A stretch of DNA of 64,000 nucleotides from Bemisia tabaci (GCF_918797505.1 NC_092795.1:18339131-18403130), one strand, 5' to 3'; shown: positions 34,701 through 45,858, numbered from the stretch's first letter. Numbers and translations are program-made. The notes: a model not told the origin generated them from the letters alone.

Positions 34701-34794
34701 GTAGGACAGTAATTCAGAGTTCGCAGGGTTTGTCGGGTTATATAACTCGATATATCGGCTCTTTTAATATTTTTTTATCTATTGTTCAAATAAC

Positions 34795-34945
34795 TCGCGG
34801 GACTCTGCGACGCCGCACGACGCCTCGCGCCGCGCGCCGCGCGCCGCGGACCCGGCGAATGGACTCGAGCGTAGACCTCCTCTCCCATCAATGACGGGCA
34901 ACAAATTAATTTCGAATCATCTCTCGCGGCGAGCGCGTGGTACCT
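34795..34945. other. CpG-rich island
   Basis: Dense CpG with GCGCCGCGCGCCGCGCGCCG at about 34829-34848 in an AT-rich setting. It could mark a promoter, but no start codon plus donor pattern stands out on either strand. Confidence 0.4.
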
Positions 34946-35820
34946 GTCATTATAATAGCGACATCTTACCTCATCACTAAAGCTCTATAATTTCCTGTTA
35001 TAAAATGTTGAGAAAAGGGGGGGGGTATCGATAAGGGCCGTTTTCGGGCCTACCCTAAAGAGCTTAAGTCCCATTTTCTACACCTATGTTTGCGTAGGTC
35101 TAGAATTTAAGGAATGCAATCATATTTGGTCATTCTGATAATAGATAGATTCCCTTTATTCGTTAGACATGCGCAAAAGGCGAACAAACGAGTCAACTTA
35201 GATTGCACTTTATCAACGATTGCAAAGATTAGAATCTGGAATAGTTAACTTAGGCAATTCTGCAGTGATTCGATGAATAAACTCACACCAGTCTTAACTG
35301 CGTAGAATCTTGTCCACTAGGAATCAGTGACAATTTGAGAATTTTGCAATCGTGTTATCATCAATTTTAATCTTAAAGAAGTGCATTGTAACACAGTAAA
35401 CATTGCTTTACATACTCGTTTTCTCTGGTATTATGACTTATTTTATTCTTGTGTTAACTTGTGCTGATCTGATAATTTGTAATTGTTGGAGTTTTCTTGT
35501 ATGTATGTTGCTCTCTTTAAAATTATCGTTGCTGGCAATGTTAGTAATTATGTTTCTTAAACAACTCATGGCATGAATCTTCATTCTTCATACCGAAAAT
35601 AATTCTCATTGCTTTCTTTTGCAATTTGAAAGCAATGAGAATTATTATTGTTGCATGTTAGGACATGTTAGGACTGCATAAGCATGTTGGACTCTTGTAG
35701 GGTCCTAATGCTGGCCTAAACATGAGTCTGAAAATTACCTCACACTTGCATATTTTTCTGGACGTTTATGGCCTTCCAGGATCGTGATTTTCATCAGTGC
35801 TCTCACTTCTTACTACAAAT
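34946..35820. other. Intergenic with one perfect hairpin
   Basis: No gene seen. Contains the hairpin at 35599-35645 (separate entry) and, at 35670-35740, motifs (CTAATGCTGGCCTAAACATGAG) resembling the foldback MITE at 10973. Confidence 0.4.
35599..35645. repeat. Perfect 18-bp-stem hairpin
   Basis: ATAATTCTCATTGCTTTC and GAAAGCAATGAGAATTAT pair perfectly around an 11-base loop TTTTGCAATTT. There is no T-rich tail typical of a terminator, and none is expected here. It is probably a tiny foldback remnant, though a structured RNA cannot be excluded. Confidence 0.7.
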
Positions 35821-36034
35821 GAGGGGCTTGGAAGACAGGTGGAATAAGTGCAGTTTTTGAAAAAAATGACATATAAATGATTTCAACGAAAACTAGTCTT
35901 CCAATTTGTAAACAACAAGAAGTGAGAGTGAACTTTCTTTCCACCATAAGGCTCCATGTAATTGTGAAACTTTCAATATATTTTTCTTGAAATATCAAAA
36001 ATTGCACTTATCCCACTTGACCCCCCCACCGCCG
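35821..36034. mobile_element. MITE, 'GAGGGGCTTGGAGGACAAGG' family, copy 3 (diverged)
   Basis: Left end GAGGGGCTTGGAAGACAGG and AATAAGTGCAGTTTTTG; right end AAATTGCACTTATCCC then C-rich sequence. Its interior runs in the opposite orientation to copy 1 (GTGAACTTTCTTTCCACC). Confidence 0.65.
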
Positions 36035-36090
36035 CTTAAATCAGTACTGTGTTCAGAGGTAATGTATTGCTCACAAATGATGCGCCTCCA

Positions 36091-37023
36091 CCCTGGTAAA
36101 AATTGGCGAAAGGAGCTGCGTTTCAAAATACCATAGGAGTTCTTATAGCCGACTGAAGAAGGCGATAGAAAATCATATAGCTGGCTGTAGAAAGCGGAGC
36201 AAATCATATTGCCGGGCTATACGAAGCTATAAAAAAGTATACAGTCGGGCTATAGTTCCTATCGCCGGGCTTTACACTTTATCGCCATTGGCTATAATAG
36301 GCTATAAGATATTGTGTAGAAATTCGTGTGCTTTGGAAATCATTAAGTTTGATACGGAACTACCTTAATATTTACAAAACACACACTATATTTTCCTTTA
36401 AAACATATTTTTTTTCATCAATTAAAATGAGAATAATCCATACAGAGTGTGCAAGCATTTCAAAATCATGAGTTGAAAAACGCTGACTCCGCGAGATTAA
36501 ATATTGGAGCCTAACACAAAGCGGAGCGGCGACGCACTGGCGCCTACAAACCTAACAGGGATACTTCACGCATTGCGCAATGCGTGAAGTATCCCTGTTA
36601 GGTTTGTAGGCGCCAATGCGCGTTTCGCACTCTCTGCCCGCCCGCCGCGCCGCAGCGTGCCACGGCGTCTGAAGCAACTATTTCACACCAGAGGTATTGC
36701 ACAGTATCATGAGAAATTGAAGGCGCTCCAACTTATTAAGAATGACAGGCATCCTTCAAAAGTACGGAGCTTTCCTCGCAAAATAAATCAAGATACTACG
36801 GCACAAAAAGAGAGCGGTAGTCCAAAAACTAACTAAGTCCTAGTATCCGTATTTTGTAACGTTTAGCATAAACTTTATCGTCTGGCTGTTGCTTAATCGC
36901 CATCGGCTATAAAAGGCTATAAGAAATTGTACAGCCGGCTACAGAAGCTATTGAAAATCTTACAGCCGACTTTAGGTCTATGGTATTTTGGAACACAGAT
37001 TCTACTGCCAATTTTTACCAGGG
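36091..37023. mobile_element. TIR element with CCTGGTAAAAATTGGC ends, ~933 bp
   Basis: The ends CCCTGGTAAAAATTGGC and GCCAATTTTTACCAGGG are near-perfect inverted repeats continuing inward (TTTCAAAATACCATAGG against CTATGGTATTTTGGAAC). Sub-terminal regions are full of degenerate GGCTATA/TATAGCC repeats (36140-36310 and 36890-36980). The centre holds the palindromic GC-rich unit at 36520-36730. No transposase is visible. Confidence 0.8.
36520..36730. repeat. GC-rich unit carrying a perfect 76-bp palindrome
   Basis: 36539-36614 is a perfect palindrome with no spacer: 38 bases starting GGCGCCTACAAACC are followed at once by their exact complement, centre ATTGCGCAAT. The tail (CGCCGCGCCGCAGCG, AAGCAACTATTTCAC, GCACAGTATCATGAG) matches the one after 30869. 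Inserted inside the TIR element at 36091-37023. Confidence 0.9.
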
Positions 37024-37700
37024 CAGTCTTGTGATTATAAAAAATGCTACATATTATGGGTTCCGGTTACAAGTGCAGTTACTACGGTTGTACGAATGGA
37101 ATGGTGCCGATAGGTTAAGGTGCTGTTGCAGCATTATGATGATTTCCACCCCTTTTTAAAATAATTTTTCTTTCGGTATGGTGGTAACAAACTGTAATAA
37201 AATTCCGTTGAATATCTCGATAAATTTTTGCCTGAATTTTATCTTCCTTCATGCATTGCCAGGTGAAATATCAATATTTCTCAACCAGCAGCCCTTTCTT
37301 CCCTTAACCCTTTATTGCATAGCGTTGCATAAAAGCATCAAATGGTTTTCAGCTTTATTTCTATGCTGGAGTATTAAATTGCATCAAAGCAAGAAATAAT
37401 TTTTAGGGAACTTATATGTCTGATCTCCTTGCTTAGAAAAAACCATAAAAATCGATTCCAACCGACTATAGTGTCAAAAAATACTGTGCAGTGTAGATTT
37501 TCTCTCCAAAATCAACGATTTGCTCATGCAAAAAGCATATTTCGCAAAAAGCAGCTCATCGATCACGGCTGATTTTGGGGGCAGGCTCAGCGGAGCGAAA
37601 GTTATGGGTGGTATCGAGGGTGGAGGGCAGCTAACGTTCCTGCGCAGGCAGTGCTCAAATGCGATGCACTAATGACCTGATTATTCTTCATTTTCTCGGC
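37024..37700. other. No recognisable gene or element
   Basis: AT-rich; the frame at 37178-37399 is unrecognised and has no splice context. Confidence 0.4.
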
Positions 37701-37714
37701 TTTACGTAACTCAC

Positions 37715-37908
37715 GGTCCGCGCTCTTCGGCCACGGCGGGAACAAGGGGCGCCGCCGCGACTCCATCAGTTCCACGACCCGACGCCCCCCCCCCCCCCCC
37801 CACCCCGCACCCCCGACGCCTACCTCTACTTTCCCGGTTCAGCCGTCGGATCCCATAGTCCGAATCTGGAACCTCGATTGTCTTCACTCTGGCCACGAAT
37901 TGAGGCTC
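37715..37908 (-). CDS. Candidate coding exon containing a poly-Gly homopolymer
   Basis: On the minus strand an AG (TTGTAG|GAG, exon from 37908) precedes an open frame reading EPQFVARVKTIEVPDSDYGI and RRLNRESRG, then a poly-G tract (17 C on the plus strand, 37785-37801) encoding glycines, then VAEERG up to a strong donor CGGACC|GTGAGT (GT at 37714-37713). An alternative donor lies at AGAG|GTAGGC (GT at 37823-37822), which would leave the poly-Gly part out. The first 28 codons look protein-like but I recognise no family, and no partner exons are identified. Confidence 0.25.
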
Positions 37909-39475
37909 CTACAAATTTGGTTAAAGGGTATGGACCGATTTGGGACCATTCGATTCTTTCAATGTAGGGTGATAGGATAGAGTAACTTAATAGGGAGTAT
38001 TAGGGAGTGTGGACAGTTGGTCCCGAGAAGGCTGCTTGGACTTAGACTTAGAGATGGCTTTGGATTGGGGGGGGGGGTGCTAACTTTTGACAGTTATCTG
38101 ATGTAAGTGCCAGTGCCTATTGCCGACATTGCCTCACATAAAAATCTACGATTTGGAAGTAGGTCTGTGCGAACATTTTCCCAAATTTTCTGGAGAGAGG
38201 CAACATTTGAGAGCTAGCGAGTTATCTTCCCTTAGTTCGACTTTGTCTGTTAATTGAAAAGAGCTTTTTTAGGGCGCCAAGAGTGATGCGATGCTAACAA
38301 ATTGATGATATTAGAACTTTAAGGAATTTCTTAAAAAGGTCTCTAAAATTCAGATCATGATGCACAGTATGACAGGCACTAATACACGAAAATGTGTTCC
38401 GAAAATAGTTCGAAATAACTTTAGGAATAGGACCAGATAAATGCCACTCATCAGTTGTCGTTTCATTTTCTTCGGTTCATAATTTCAAAGTTTTTGGAAA
38501 AACTTTGAAACTATGAAGCAAAGAAAATGGAACGACAACGCTCAAACTGTCTCAAGATCAAAATTTGCATATTGATACTAGGTTTCTACACGATATGATC
38601 ATACTTCCAGAGACCTAGAAAGAGAGAAAGTGTTGAATATCATATTTTGGTACCTTTTAATGCATTGATGTGGTTGGGGAAGTAACTTGCAGAGAGAATA
38701 AATCGAATTAACTTTGGCTGTTGGCACCAAAATTCAGTTCTATATGGAACACCAAAGTTTCCGCTCATGGAAACCGAACTTCGGCTCTTATGCCTCGAAA
38801 TCTTTGATAAAAAATAAGACTCAATGTCGCTAGTAATAAACTCAATCGCTAGAAAACGAATCAAAGATTTTTTCTCCTTGCGGAATTAAAAATCCATGTC
38901 TACCTGATGAACCTCTCCGAAGCTCGGACACCAAATCCAAAGGCTCCACCACTAAGCTTTTATACCATTCCTAACATTAAACCGAAGGCTTCAAAAAGCT
39001 CATTGATGATACGAGCTTACAACTTGAAATGACTGAAAGAATATACGAACTGAAAGAGCACCATTGGGTCCCTCTGAAGCCCCCAGTTTGACCGTGGGCA
39101 AGTTAGTGCCTTTCGGCAGTAGCTTGTTGGCGGTGTGGGCTGTGGGTTCAGGTATGTATATTCGCGAAAGAACGGTGATTGTTGCCGGAAATCAAAGCTA
39201 AATACCGAAAAGCAGAGGCTACCCAGAAGCGGCCTCTAACATGATTTATGTAGGACACGACGCACTCCCTCCCCGCTCCCACGGCCGACCCCCGTGCCCC
39301 CCTTAGCCCCGACGCTCGAAGAACTCTCACTTTCAATGCTCGCCGCTGGTCATGCCTCTGCAGAAGTTGGAACCTCTGGGCGCGCGACTTGCACTCCTAA
39401 GAGCCGCTGAGCCGCTGCTGCCTCATGCCTAAAACAGTCATGCATTTCATTCATTTCAGTTCTGCTTTGTTGAGG
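37909..39475. other. Intergenic with a hairpin and a GC-rich patch
   Basis: Holds the inverted repeat at 38454-38539 (separate entry) and a GC-rich stretch at 39240-39420 with CCCCGCTCCCACGGCC. No supported gene. Confidence 0.4.
38454..38539. repeat. Inverted repeat, ~40-bp arms
   Basis: GTTGTCGTTTCATTTTCTTC...TTTCAAAGTTTT is mirrored by AAAACTTTGAAA...GAAAATGGAACGACAAC with few mismatches and a loop of only a few bases. Likely a small foldback element. Confidence 0.8.
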
Positions 39476-39702
39476 AAACACGCATGACCTTTCCAATGTT
39501 GTCAAATCTCCTCTGATAAAATGCAATTTTCTGAAATATTTTTTCTGTTTTCTTTGGACTCTCAGGAAGTATTTTCTGCCTTATTCTTTTGTCCCTTCAA
39601 ATTATGAGGAAAATATTTAAGACGTTTCTCAAAAATGAATAGTTTATCGGAAGTTCCTCGGCAACATTTTTTTCATACTGTATTCTTCCTTAGCTTGGCA
39701 GC
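39476..39702. mobile_element. MITE, 'GTTGCCAAATTT' family, diverged copy
   Basis: Left AATGTTGTCAAATCTCC; right CTCGGCAACATTTTTTTC and TATTCTTCCTTAGCTTGGC. Outer left end is poorly conserved. Confidence 0.5.
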
Positions 39703-39743
39703 GTTCTGTTGTGGATCTCAACCCACAGATCTGACTGCATTCC

Positions 39744-40180
39744 AATGGAGCTCTTGCATATGTCAGGAAATTGCGATTTAAGTACTGGTCCTGTATCCAC
39801 TTTTGCGAGAAACACGATGGTGCCACTGTCTTTCTCTGAAATCAACTCCAAAGCTCAAAAAAAGCTCTCAAAGTTTTGGCCGTGATGGAGGGAATATCCC
39901 ACGCTACTCCAAGAGTCCATCTCTATATGAAGACAGTCTCTATAGTGCAAAGATAGGGAACAAAAACATTAGCAGGGTTGCCACTTTATTGGGACTCAAA
40001 TACTGAAAGTACGACAACCCTGCTAACGTAATTGCTCTCCTATATTTGCATAGAGAGTTTGTCTTGTTATAGAGATGGACTCTCGGGGTAGCGTAGGATA
40101 TCCCTTCCATTACGGCCTCAACTTTAAGAGCTTTTCTTGAGCTTTGGAGTTGAATTCAGAGAAAACCTGTGGCTTCATCA
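39744..40180. mobile_element. Foldback element, copy 2 (right end truncated)
   Basis: Same arms as 4517-5023: AATGGAGCTCTTGCATATG, GAAACACGATGGTGCCACTG and AAGATAGGGAACAAAAACAT, with complements at 40020-40180. The right outer ~80 bp are missing or replaced. Non-coding; copies differ at several percent of positions or more. Confidence 0.8.
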
Positions 40181-40564
40181 TTCATTAATTTGCATGGTCT
40201 ATTACATTTTTTGAATGGCTGTCATTAAAAAAAAATCCACATGCAGTTACAATTTTTTGCATTGGAAAGTAATATTCATCAAAGATTTTCCTCTGAAAAA
40301 AAACTTGATTCGATTCTGAAAGTCAGGAACGTGTCATCCATAATTATAGCCATCACTTCTCTACGGCCCTTTTAAAGATAACTTCAACGCCATAACTTTA
40401 TATAGTGAAGAGATGAGACTTCTCGTTGATTATGTTTAGGCCATCAGAAGGAGAGTGTTAGACACTTTTGACTTATACTGCGCCTTCAAATTGGACTGAT
40501 ACAACTTATCATACATGGGTGTCAGCTCACGGACCATGAAACCGCCGCGCGTCGGGAAGAGCAA
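40181..40564. other. No recognisable gene or element
   Basis: AT-rich gap between the foldback and the repeat array. Confidence 0.4.
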
Positions 40565-41812
40565 GTGACCTCGATTCCTATGTAATTTTTGACGCTGAAT
40601 CCGAATTTCAACTTTGCGCCATTAAATTCGGACCGGAAAGTTGCCAAATTTGGCAAAAATGGCCTAAAATCGGACTTTTTTCCGGATTATGGCCTGTAAC
40701 TTGCCAAAAATTGATCTGACGATAAAATTAGTTATTTTCAGAAATAAAGCTCGTTAAATTTCCTATAAAAAAGTTCCTATAAACTTTTTTGCTCAAGGCA
40801 AAATCAAGCGCGCTGGCGGGCTCCGAACTTTGTAAAATGTGCGAAAATTGCGCATACTGTAATGTGTTGGGTTATCCTTATTATTTACATCAATTCATTT
40901 CACTAAGTGTAAATTTTATCATCTTCACTTAATTTGTCCAGAAATTACTCGTCGGACGATTAAAACAGGAGACATCGGGCAAAAACCGCGAAAAACACAA
41001 TTTTTGCTCATTTTTCAAAGTTCGGAGCCCGCCAGCGCGCTTGATTTTGCATTGAGCAAAAAAGTGTATAGGAACTTTTTTATAGGAAATTTAACGAGCT
41101 TTATTTCTGAAAATAACTAATTTTATCGTCAGATCAATTTTTGGCAAGTTACAGGCCATAATCCGGAAAAAAGTCCGATTTTAGGCCATTTTTGCCAAAT
41201 TTGGCAACTTTCCGGTCCGAATTTAATGGCGCAAAGTTGAAATTCGGATTCAGCGTCAAAAATTACGTAGGAATCACTGAAAGCATTACTACCCGGGATT
41301 TTTGCAAAAACCGCAAAAAAAACGCAATTTTCGTTCATTTTTCAAAGTTCGGTGCCCGCCAGCGCGCTTAATTTTGCCTTGAGCAAAAAAGTGTATAGGA
41401 ACTTTTTATGGGAAATTTAACGAACTTTTTTTTTAAAACAACCAAATTGTCGTTAGATCAATTTTGGACGAGTCACAGGCCATAACCCGCAAAAAACCAA
41501 ATTTTCGCTCATTTTTCAAAGTTTGGAGCCCGCCAGCGCGCTTGATTTTGCCTTGAGCAAAAAAGTTTATAGGAACTTTTTTATAGGAAATTTAACGAGC
41601 TTTATTTCTGAAAATAACTAATTTTATCGTCAGATCAATTTTTGGCAAGTTACAGGCCATAATCCGGAAAAAAGTCCGATTTTAGGCCATTTTTGCCAAA
41701 TTTGGCAACTTTCCGGTCCGAATTTAATGGCGCAAAGTTGAAATTCGGATTCAGCGTCAAAAATTACATAGGAATCGATGAAAACATTGCTACCCGGGAT
41801 TTTTGCAGGCTA
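40565..41812. repeat. Array of ~300-bp repeat units in both orientations
   Basis: Four copies of one unit: an inverted copy at about 40565-40855, then direct copies at about 40980-41302, 41303-41480 (missing its distal half) and 41481-41812. Landmarks are AGCCCGCCAGCGCGCTTGAT, GATCAATTTTTGGCAAGTTA, TTTGCCAAATTTGGCAACTT and CTACCCGGGATTTTTGC. The first and last copies are nearly identical over ~230 bp, including the 41110-41270 and 41600-41765 segments, so duplication is recent or homogenised. The frame at 41129-41338 is a by-product of the repeat. Confidence 0.9.
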
Positions 41813-43095
41813 TAGCCCTTTTCATGGCTTATTTGCCTGGACTACCGAGACATTCTTCTGAGCGGTTTTTTGGTGTTCAAGGAGTAGAGAGTAGGATCTA
41901 TAGACTAAAGTGAATTGGTGCTCAAAATTTGAAACGGTATTTGAAATCATAATGTAAAATTTCTTCTGTTTTTGATCAATTCTGTCACTCAGCATCCAAT
42001 CGATGGTTATCGTTGAAATCAGTCATTTTGGTGTGTCTGTTGATTACTAAATTAATAATTTCCATGTATCACTCCACGCAGTTTCCTTTTGTAAAGACTA
42101 TACCAATTACGTCGAATTGTCCACCTTGTAAGAAGAAAATTACACGGTTCCGGAAAAAACACATATATTGTAACTTTTTTCTCATACTTAAAACCTGCCT
42201 AAACGTTGAGAGAGTAAAAATAAGAACCATCATGTTTATGAAATCAAAATTTTTATCGGTAATTTCTAAACTTGCATAGGATGAATAAGAATTTTTTAAT
42301 CTCCTGGAGGAAAAACACTCTTTCTAGAGGAATTTTCAGGCTACTGCGCTGTGAGGTTGAACATTTTGGATTGTGTCCGTTTTTGACATTCTCGCATGTT
42401 CACTTTCTTATGAGCTCGAGCATGTAAGCATTCGAATAGACGGCAGGGCCCATCAGAAAATGGACTAGCTAGGTTTGAACGTGCATAGATTCAATTGAAC
42501 TGCTGCTCGAGTCGCGTGCGCGAATCCATGTGATCTGATTTCCTAGGCGTGACCTTGACCCTTGAAACCGTAACACTGCATACAAGACTCGTTCTCTAAT
42601 GACTTATTGTTAGTGTAGGTCGTGGGTTCCCATTCGCCGCTTTCCGCGACCACACTTTCAGCATGTGCAGATTTGAATTTTTTTCAGATTTAAGAACAGT
42701 CTTTTGAATCCCCTGAGAGAGGTCGCATACTGCATTTTTCATCTCTTTGGAGTCGTGCTCAGATACACCTGATTGACTGTAATCTCGTGATGCACCTCGA
42801 CTAATTCAATAGACTTTGTTCTGAACGGATACCTTCCGTTTTGTTTTTAGCGATCCCTCGATGACATATTAACTTATTGTCGGTCTATCTGAAGTATCTG
42901 AACTCATGTTGCAGTTTTTACTCCCCCCCCCCTTCTGAGTCCCCCTGATTCACTTACACGATCAAAAACGTTTAAAATTTATCATTTAAACCGCTTTCCT
43001 GGGTAAATGTATTATTTTCCAGTTTTTTACACGGTTTTCCTAATGCATCATGCAAGATAATCGATACCGAGGTAATCAAAAGATACCTATAACTA
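41813..43095. other. No recognisable gene or element
   Basis: AT-rich; frame 42013-42279 is unrecognised. A C run sits at about 42926-42935. Confidence 0.4.
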
Positions 43096-43354
43096 TACTG
43101 CCGTGGTTAGGAAGAACGCGTTCTGCCGAACGCAGAGTTGCCAATTTTCCTTCGATAAATATTTTAATTTTAAGGAACATTATGAATCTTTTTCCTTGAA
43201 ATTTTCATAAGTTTTAGATCAAATTACGAACAATATATTATTGGCGAAATTGGTAGACAAAGATTCAAAAATTTTCCTGAAAATCAGTGATTTTCCAGTG
43301 GAAATTTGGCAACGCCTGAAGGCTCATACGACGTTTTTTCTTAGCACGGCAGTA
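43096..43354. mobile_element. MITE, 'GTTGCCAAATTT' family, best preserved copy with TA flanks
   Basis: Left end TACTGCCGTGGTTAGGAAGA, right end TTTTTTCTTAGCACGGCAGTA, each flanked by TA (43094-43095, 43355-43356). Inner repeats GTTGCCAATTTTCC and GGAAATTTGGCAACGCCTGA. About 259 bp. TA flanks suggest mobilisation by a Tc1/mariner-type transposase. Confidence 0.82.
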
Positions 43355-43356
43355 TA

Positions 43357-44678
43357 AGCCTCATCAAGGCCGAACCGCTTGAATGCGGGAAGTTTCATTC
43401 CTCCATTAGACTCAATGTTGATGGTACAAGTTCAACGCCTACTTTCACATTCAAAATATTTTCTCTTGGCTCAAAATTTATTGACAGAAGAAAATTTCTG
43501 GCTGCTTCGACGCAAAACCAATAATAACTCTTATTTTCTCCAAAAATGTGACCTGGTTACTTATAATTTAATTCTGTCCATATCTTAGTTTCAGAAATGA
43601 TGCGTGGCGGAAACCCCCTGCCCTGAAAACAGTAAAAAATCTGGAGATAAATCTTCCGAAGTTACATAAGGAAGGAAGGGATCCTGACCGACACTGATTG
43701 AGCAGGAAGAATGGTAGCCCTGATTATCGTGAACAATAGATTCAGTAACTGATCGGTGGTTTCAATGTCGTTTTGTCACGAAGAGTTCGTGCCGCTTTGA
43801 GCTTACGCTTGCTGCGATCATACTCAACGGATTTCAACGTTGAAATATCGTGAGGTGTCAGCGACTGTTTATTGTATTGTCATTTTGCGCTGAATCTTTG
43901 ACTCGTTACCGCTCTAATCAGATACCTGTTCGAGTAAACACGCGCTTCCTAGCGTTTTCCTCTGAGCCATCGCCGTGTTACGGAAAAACGCCCCACGGAA
44001 TTATAGACGTCGCAAAATTTCTTCTAACAGGCTGAAAATAGCCTTGTGACTCTATTCGTATTCCATCCTTTAGATTCCCAAGGCTTTTTTGTTTCACGCA
44101 AAATTTCGAGTCGGGTCAAATTGACTCTTATTTTAATAAATTGATTTTTGAGAGTTTATAAAGTATGGTATTTCTATGTTTATAACTCTCGCAAGAATAC
44201 CAATCCCTTGACGTGCGCTCTTTGGGGCGCATAAGAGACAATTATTTTTTTATTTTGTTTTTTTCTTTTGCAAAATGATTTTTTATTTTCACGTATCATA
44301 GTATACTGGAGACCCGCGGCCGCAAACCATTGCAAGAGAAACGACACGTAAAAATTAGCAGAACAACCATGTTCTAGTTACTTCAGAGATGAATGGATTT
44401 AAAAGCCGACGGGTGGACGCGAATGGAAGCGTATTTATCTCTGATTACAACGTTCTGCACCACTTTTTACGTCTAATTTTTTATTACCGTTTTTAAAAAG
44501 CTACACACACAGTTTTTCTGAAGAATTCTCAAGTTTTTTTTTTTTTTCAAAAAAAAGCTACACACAGCTTTTTAAAAGTTTCGAAATTTTGCGGAATGAT
44601 TTAAAATAAAATCACAAAAAATTTCGACGCGATATTTTCGTTCGTTCAGTTTTCTTTTTACATACATACGAGTCGCTG
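43357..44678. other. No supported gene
   Basis: AT-rich with A/T runs at 44531-44554. The part next to 44679 is probably the 3' untranslated region of the retrotransposon that follows (it lies downstream of the stop on the minus strand). Confidence 0.4.
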
Positions 44679-45389
44679 TTATAGCGCTCTTTGACGCTTT
44701 GCGACACCTAATCGCCACAAAGCTCGGTCTTCCCACAGGTTATCAGGGAGTTGACACTCCCTCATCTCACTTAACACCCCCTGTCGCCAACCTCTCACTG
44801 GGCGTCCCCTACGCCTCCTCCCAGGAGGAACCCAATCAAGCATCTTTTTTGGCAGCCTCTCTTCCGTCATCCTATTGACATGACCATACCAAACAAGTTG
44901 TTTGGTCATGACGTCGAACACGATGTCATTTTCGACTTCCATTATCTGACGCACTCTGTCATTACGGACCCGATCTCTCCTAGAAATTCCTGCCGACCTT
45001 CTCCAGAAATCCATCTCCGTTGCTCTTAGCATATCCTGTGTCCGTTTCTTCAGCTGCCAAACTTCACATCCGTACGTTAATATACTTTTGACTACAGCGT
45101 TGTATATCCTCCTCTTGTTATCTTTGGAAATCCGCTGATCCCAGAGGATTCCATTTAACATCGCTATAGCCTTCCTTGCTAAGGTGTTCCTTTCCCTGAT
45201 AGCTTGATCCGTCCTTCCATCCTGGGTCAACCGCACTCCCAAGTACTTGAAGTGCTCGCAGCATTTGATCTGCTGCCCATCCTCCAACTCAATGCTTTGC
45301 TGATCACCACCAAAAGTCATCTTCTCAGATTTGGATATGCTGACTTCCAAACCCCACTTCCGATATTCTTCTACTAACTTGCGCATCAT
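44679..45389 (-). pseudogene. Non-LTR retrotransposon reverse transcriptase, C-terminal part (5'-truncated)
   Basis: 236 codons are open and end in a stop. The product belongs to the non-LTR retrotransposon reverse transcriptases, which copy element RNA into DNA at a nicked chromosomal site. What remains is the end of the palm and the thumb/C-terminal region: ISKSEKMTFGG, YLGVRLTQDGR (about residue 49), ILTYGCEVWQLKKR (108), MDFWRRSAGISRRDR (131), VWYGHVNRMTEERLPKKM (167), then a basic stretch GRRRRGRPVRGW. The catalytic YXDD box and the N-terminal endonuclease lie upstream and are missing: the similarity stops at about 45392 and ordinary AT-rich DNA follows. 5' truncation is usual for such insertions. 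The first Met is simply the first in the fragment. The frame is intact, so it is younger than the four fragments at 97, 4340, 20001 and 21730. Clade not assignable from this part alone. Confidence 0.88.
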
Positions 45390-45715
45390 GTACTTTTTAC
45401 TAAACCAAAATTAATTTTAAGCTATTCAAGTTCCAAAATCGCTGCATCGTTTCAACATCGTCCGAGTTTCTGAATCGTTGCAATTAAGATACATATTTAC
45501 CCTTTAATTGGGATAAAAACCGGACAGGGACCGTCAAAAGAAATTCGCGTGGACCTAGTTTAGCGGCGATTTCAGCGTCGCGCGAGCCAGGGAAGGGAGT
45601 GCGCAGTGCGGTCGAGTGTCGAGTCATCTTCACAGTAGTGTGTTGCGCTTTCAATCCAGCTAGCGGCAATGTGCCTATGCCCATGATCGAATAGTTATCG
45701 TTTCTCTCGCATTGC
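45390..45715. other. No recognisable gene or element
   Basis: Sequence upstream of the truncated retrotransposon; nothing recognised. Confidence 0.35.
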
Positions 45716-45858
45716 GTTTGGTGCAATGCGAGAAGTATTCACGCAGTCTTGTAGGCGCTGACGCCGACCGCACTATTTGACGCAACACATGAAGTATTCC
45801 GGTAGTCTTGCAGGCGCTGATATGAGTTAGAGGCCGACTGCACCGTGTTCGGCGCAAT
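45716..45858 (-). repeat. Two diverged tandem copies of the GCGCCTACAAGACTGCG unit
   Basis: On the minus strand GGCGCTGACGCC...and CGCCTACAAGACTGCGTGAA-type monomers are visible twice (plus-strand GAAGTATTCACGCAGTCTTG TAGGCGC at 45730, and GAAGTATTCCGGTAGTCTTG at 45789), followed by GTGTTCGGCGCAATTATTTG. Orientation is opposite to the array at 61231. Confidence 0.65.

Noticed and set aside
41129..41338. Minus-strand frame reading FAKIPGSNAFSDSYVIF
   Set aside because: Produced by the ~300-bp repeat array; the matching copies are not all open.
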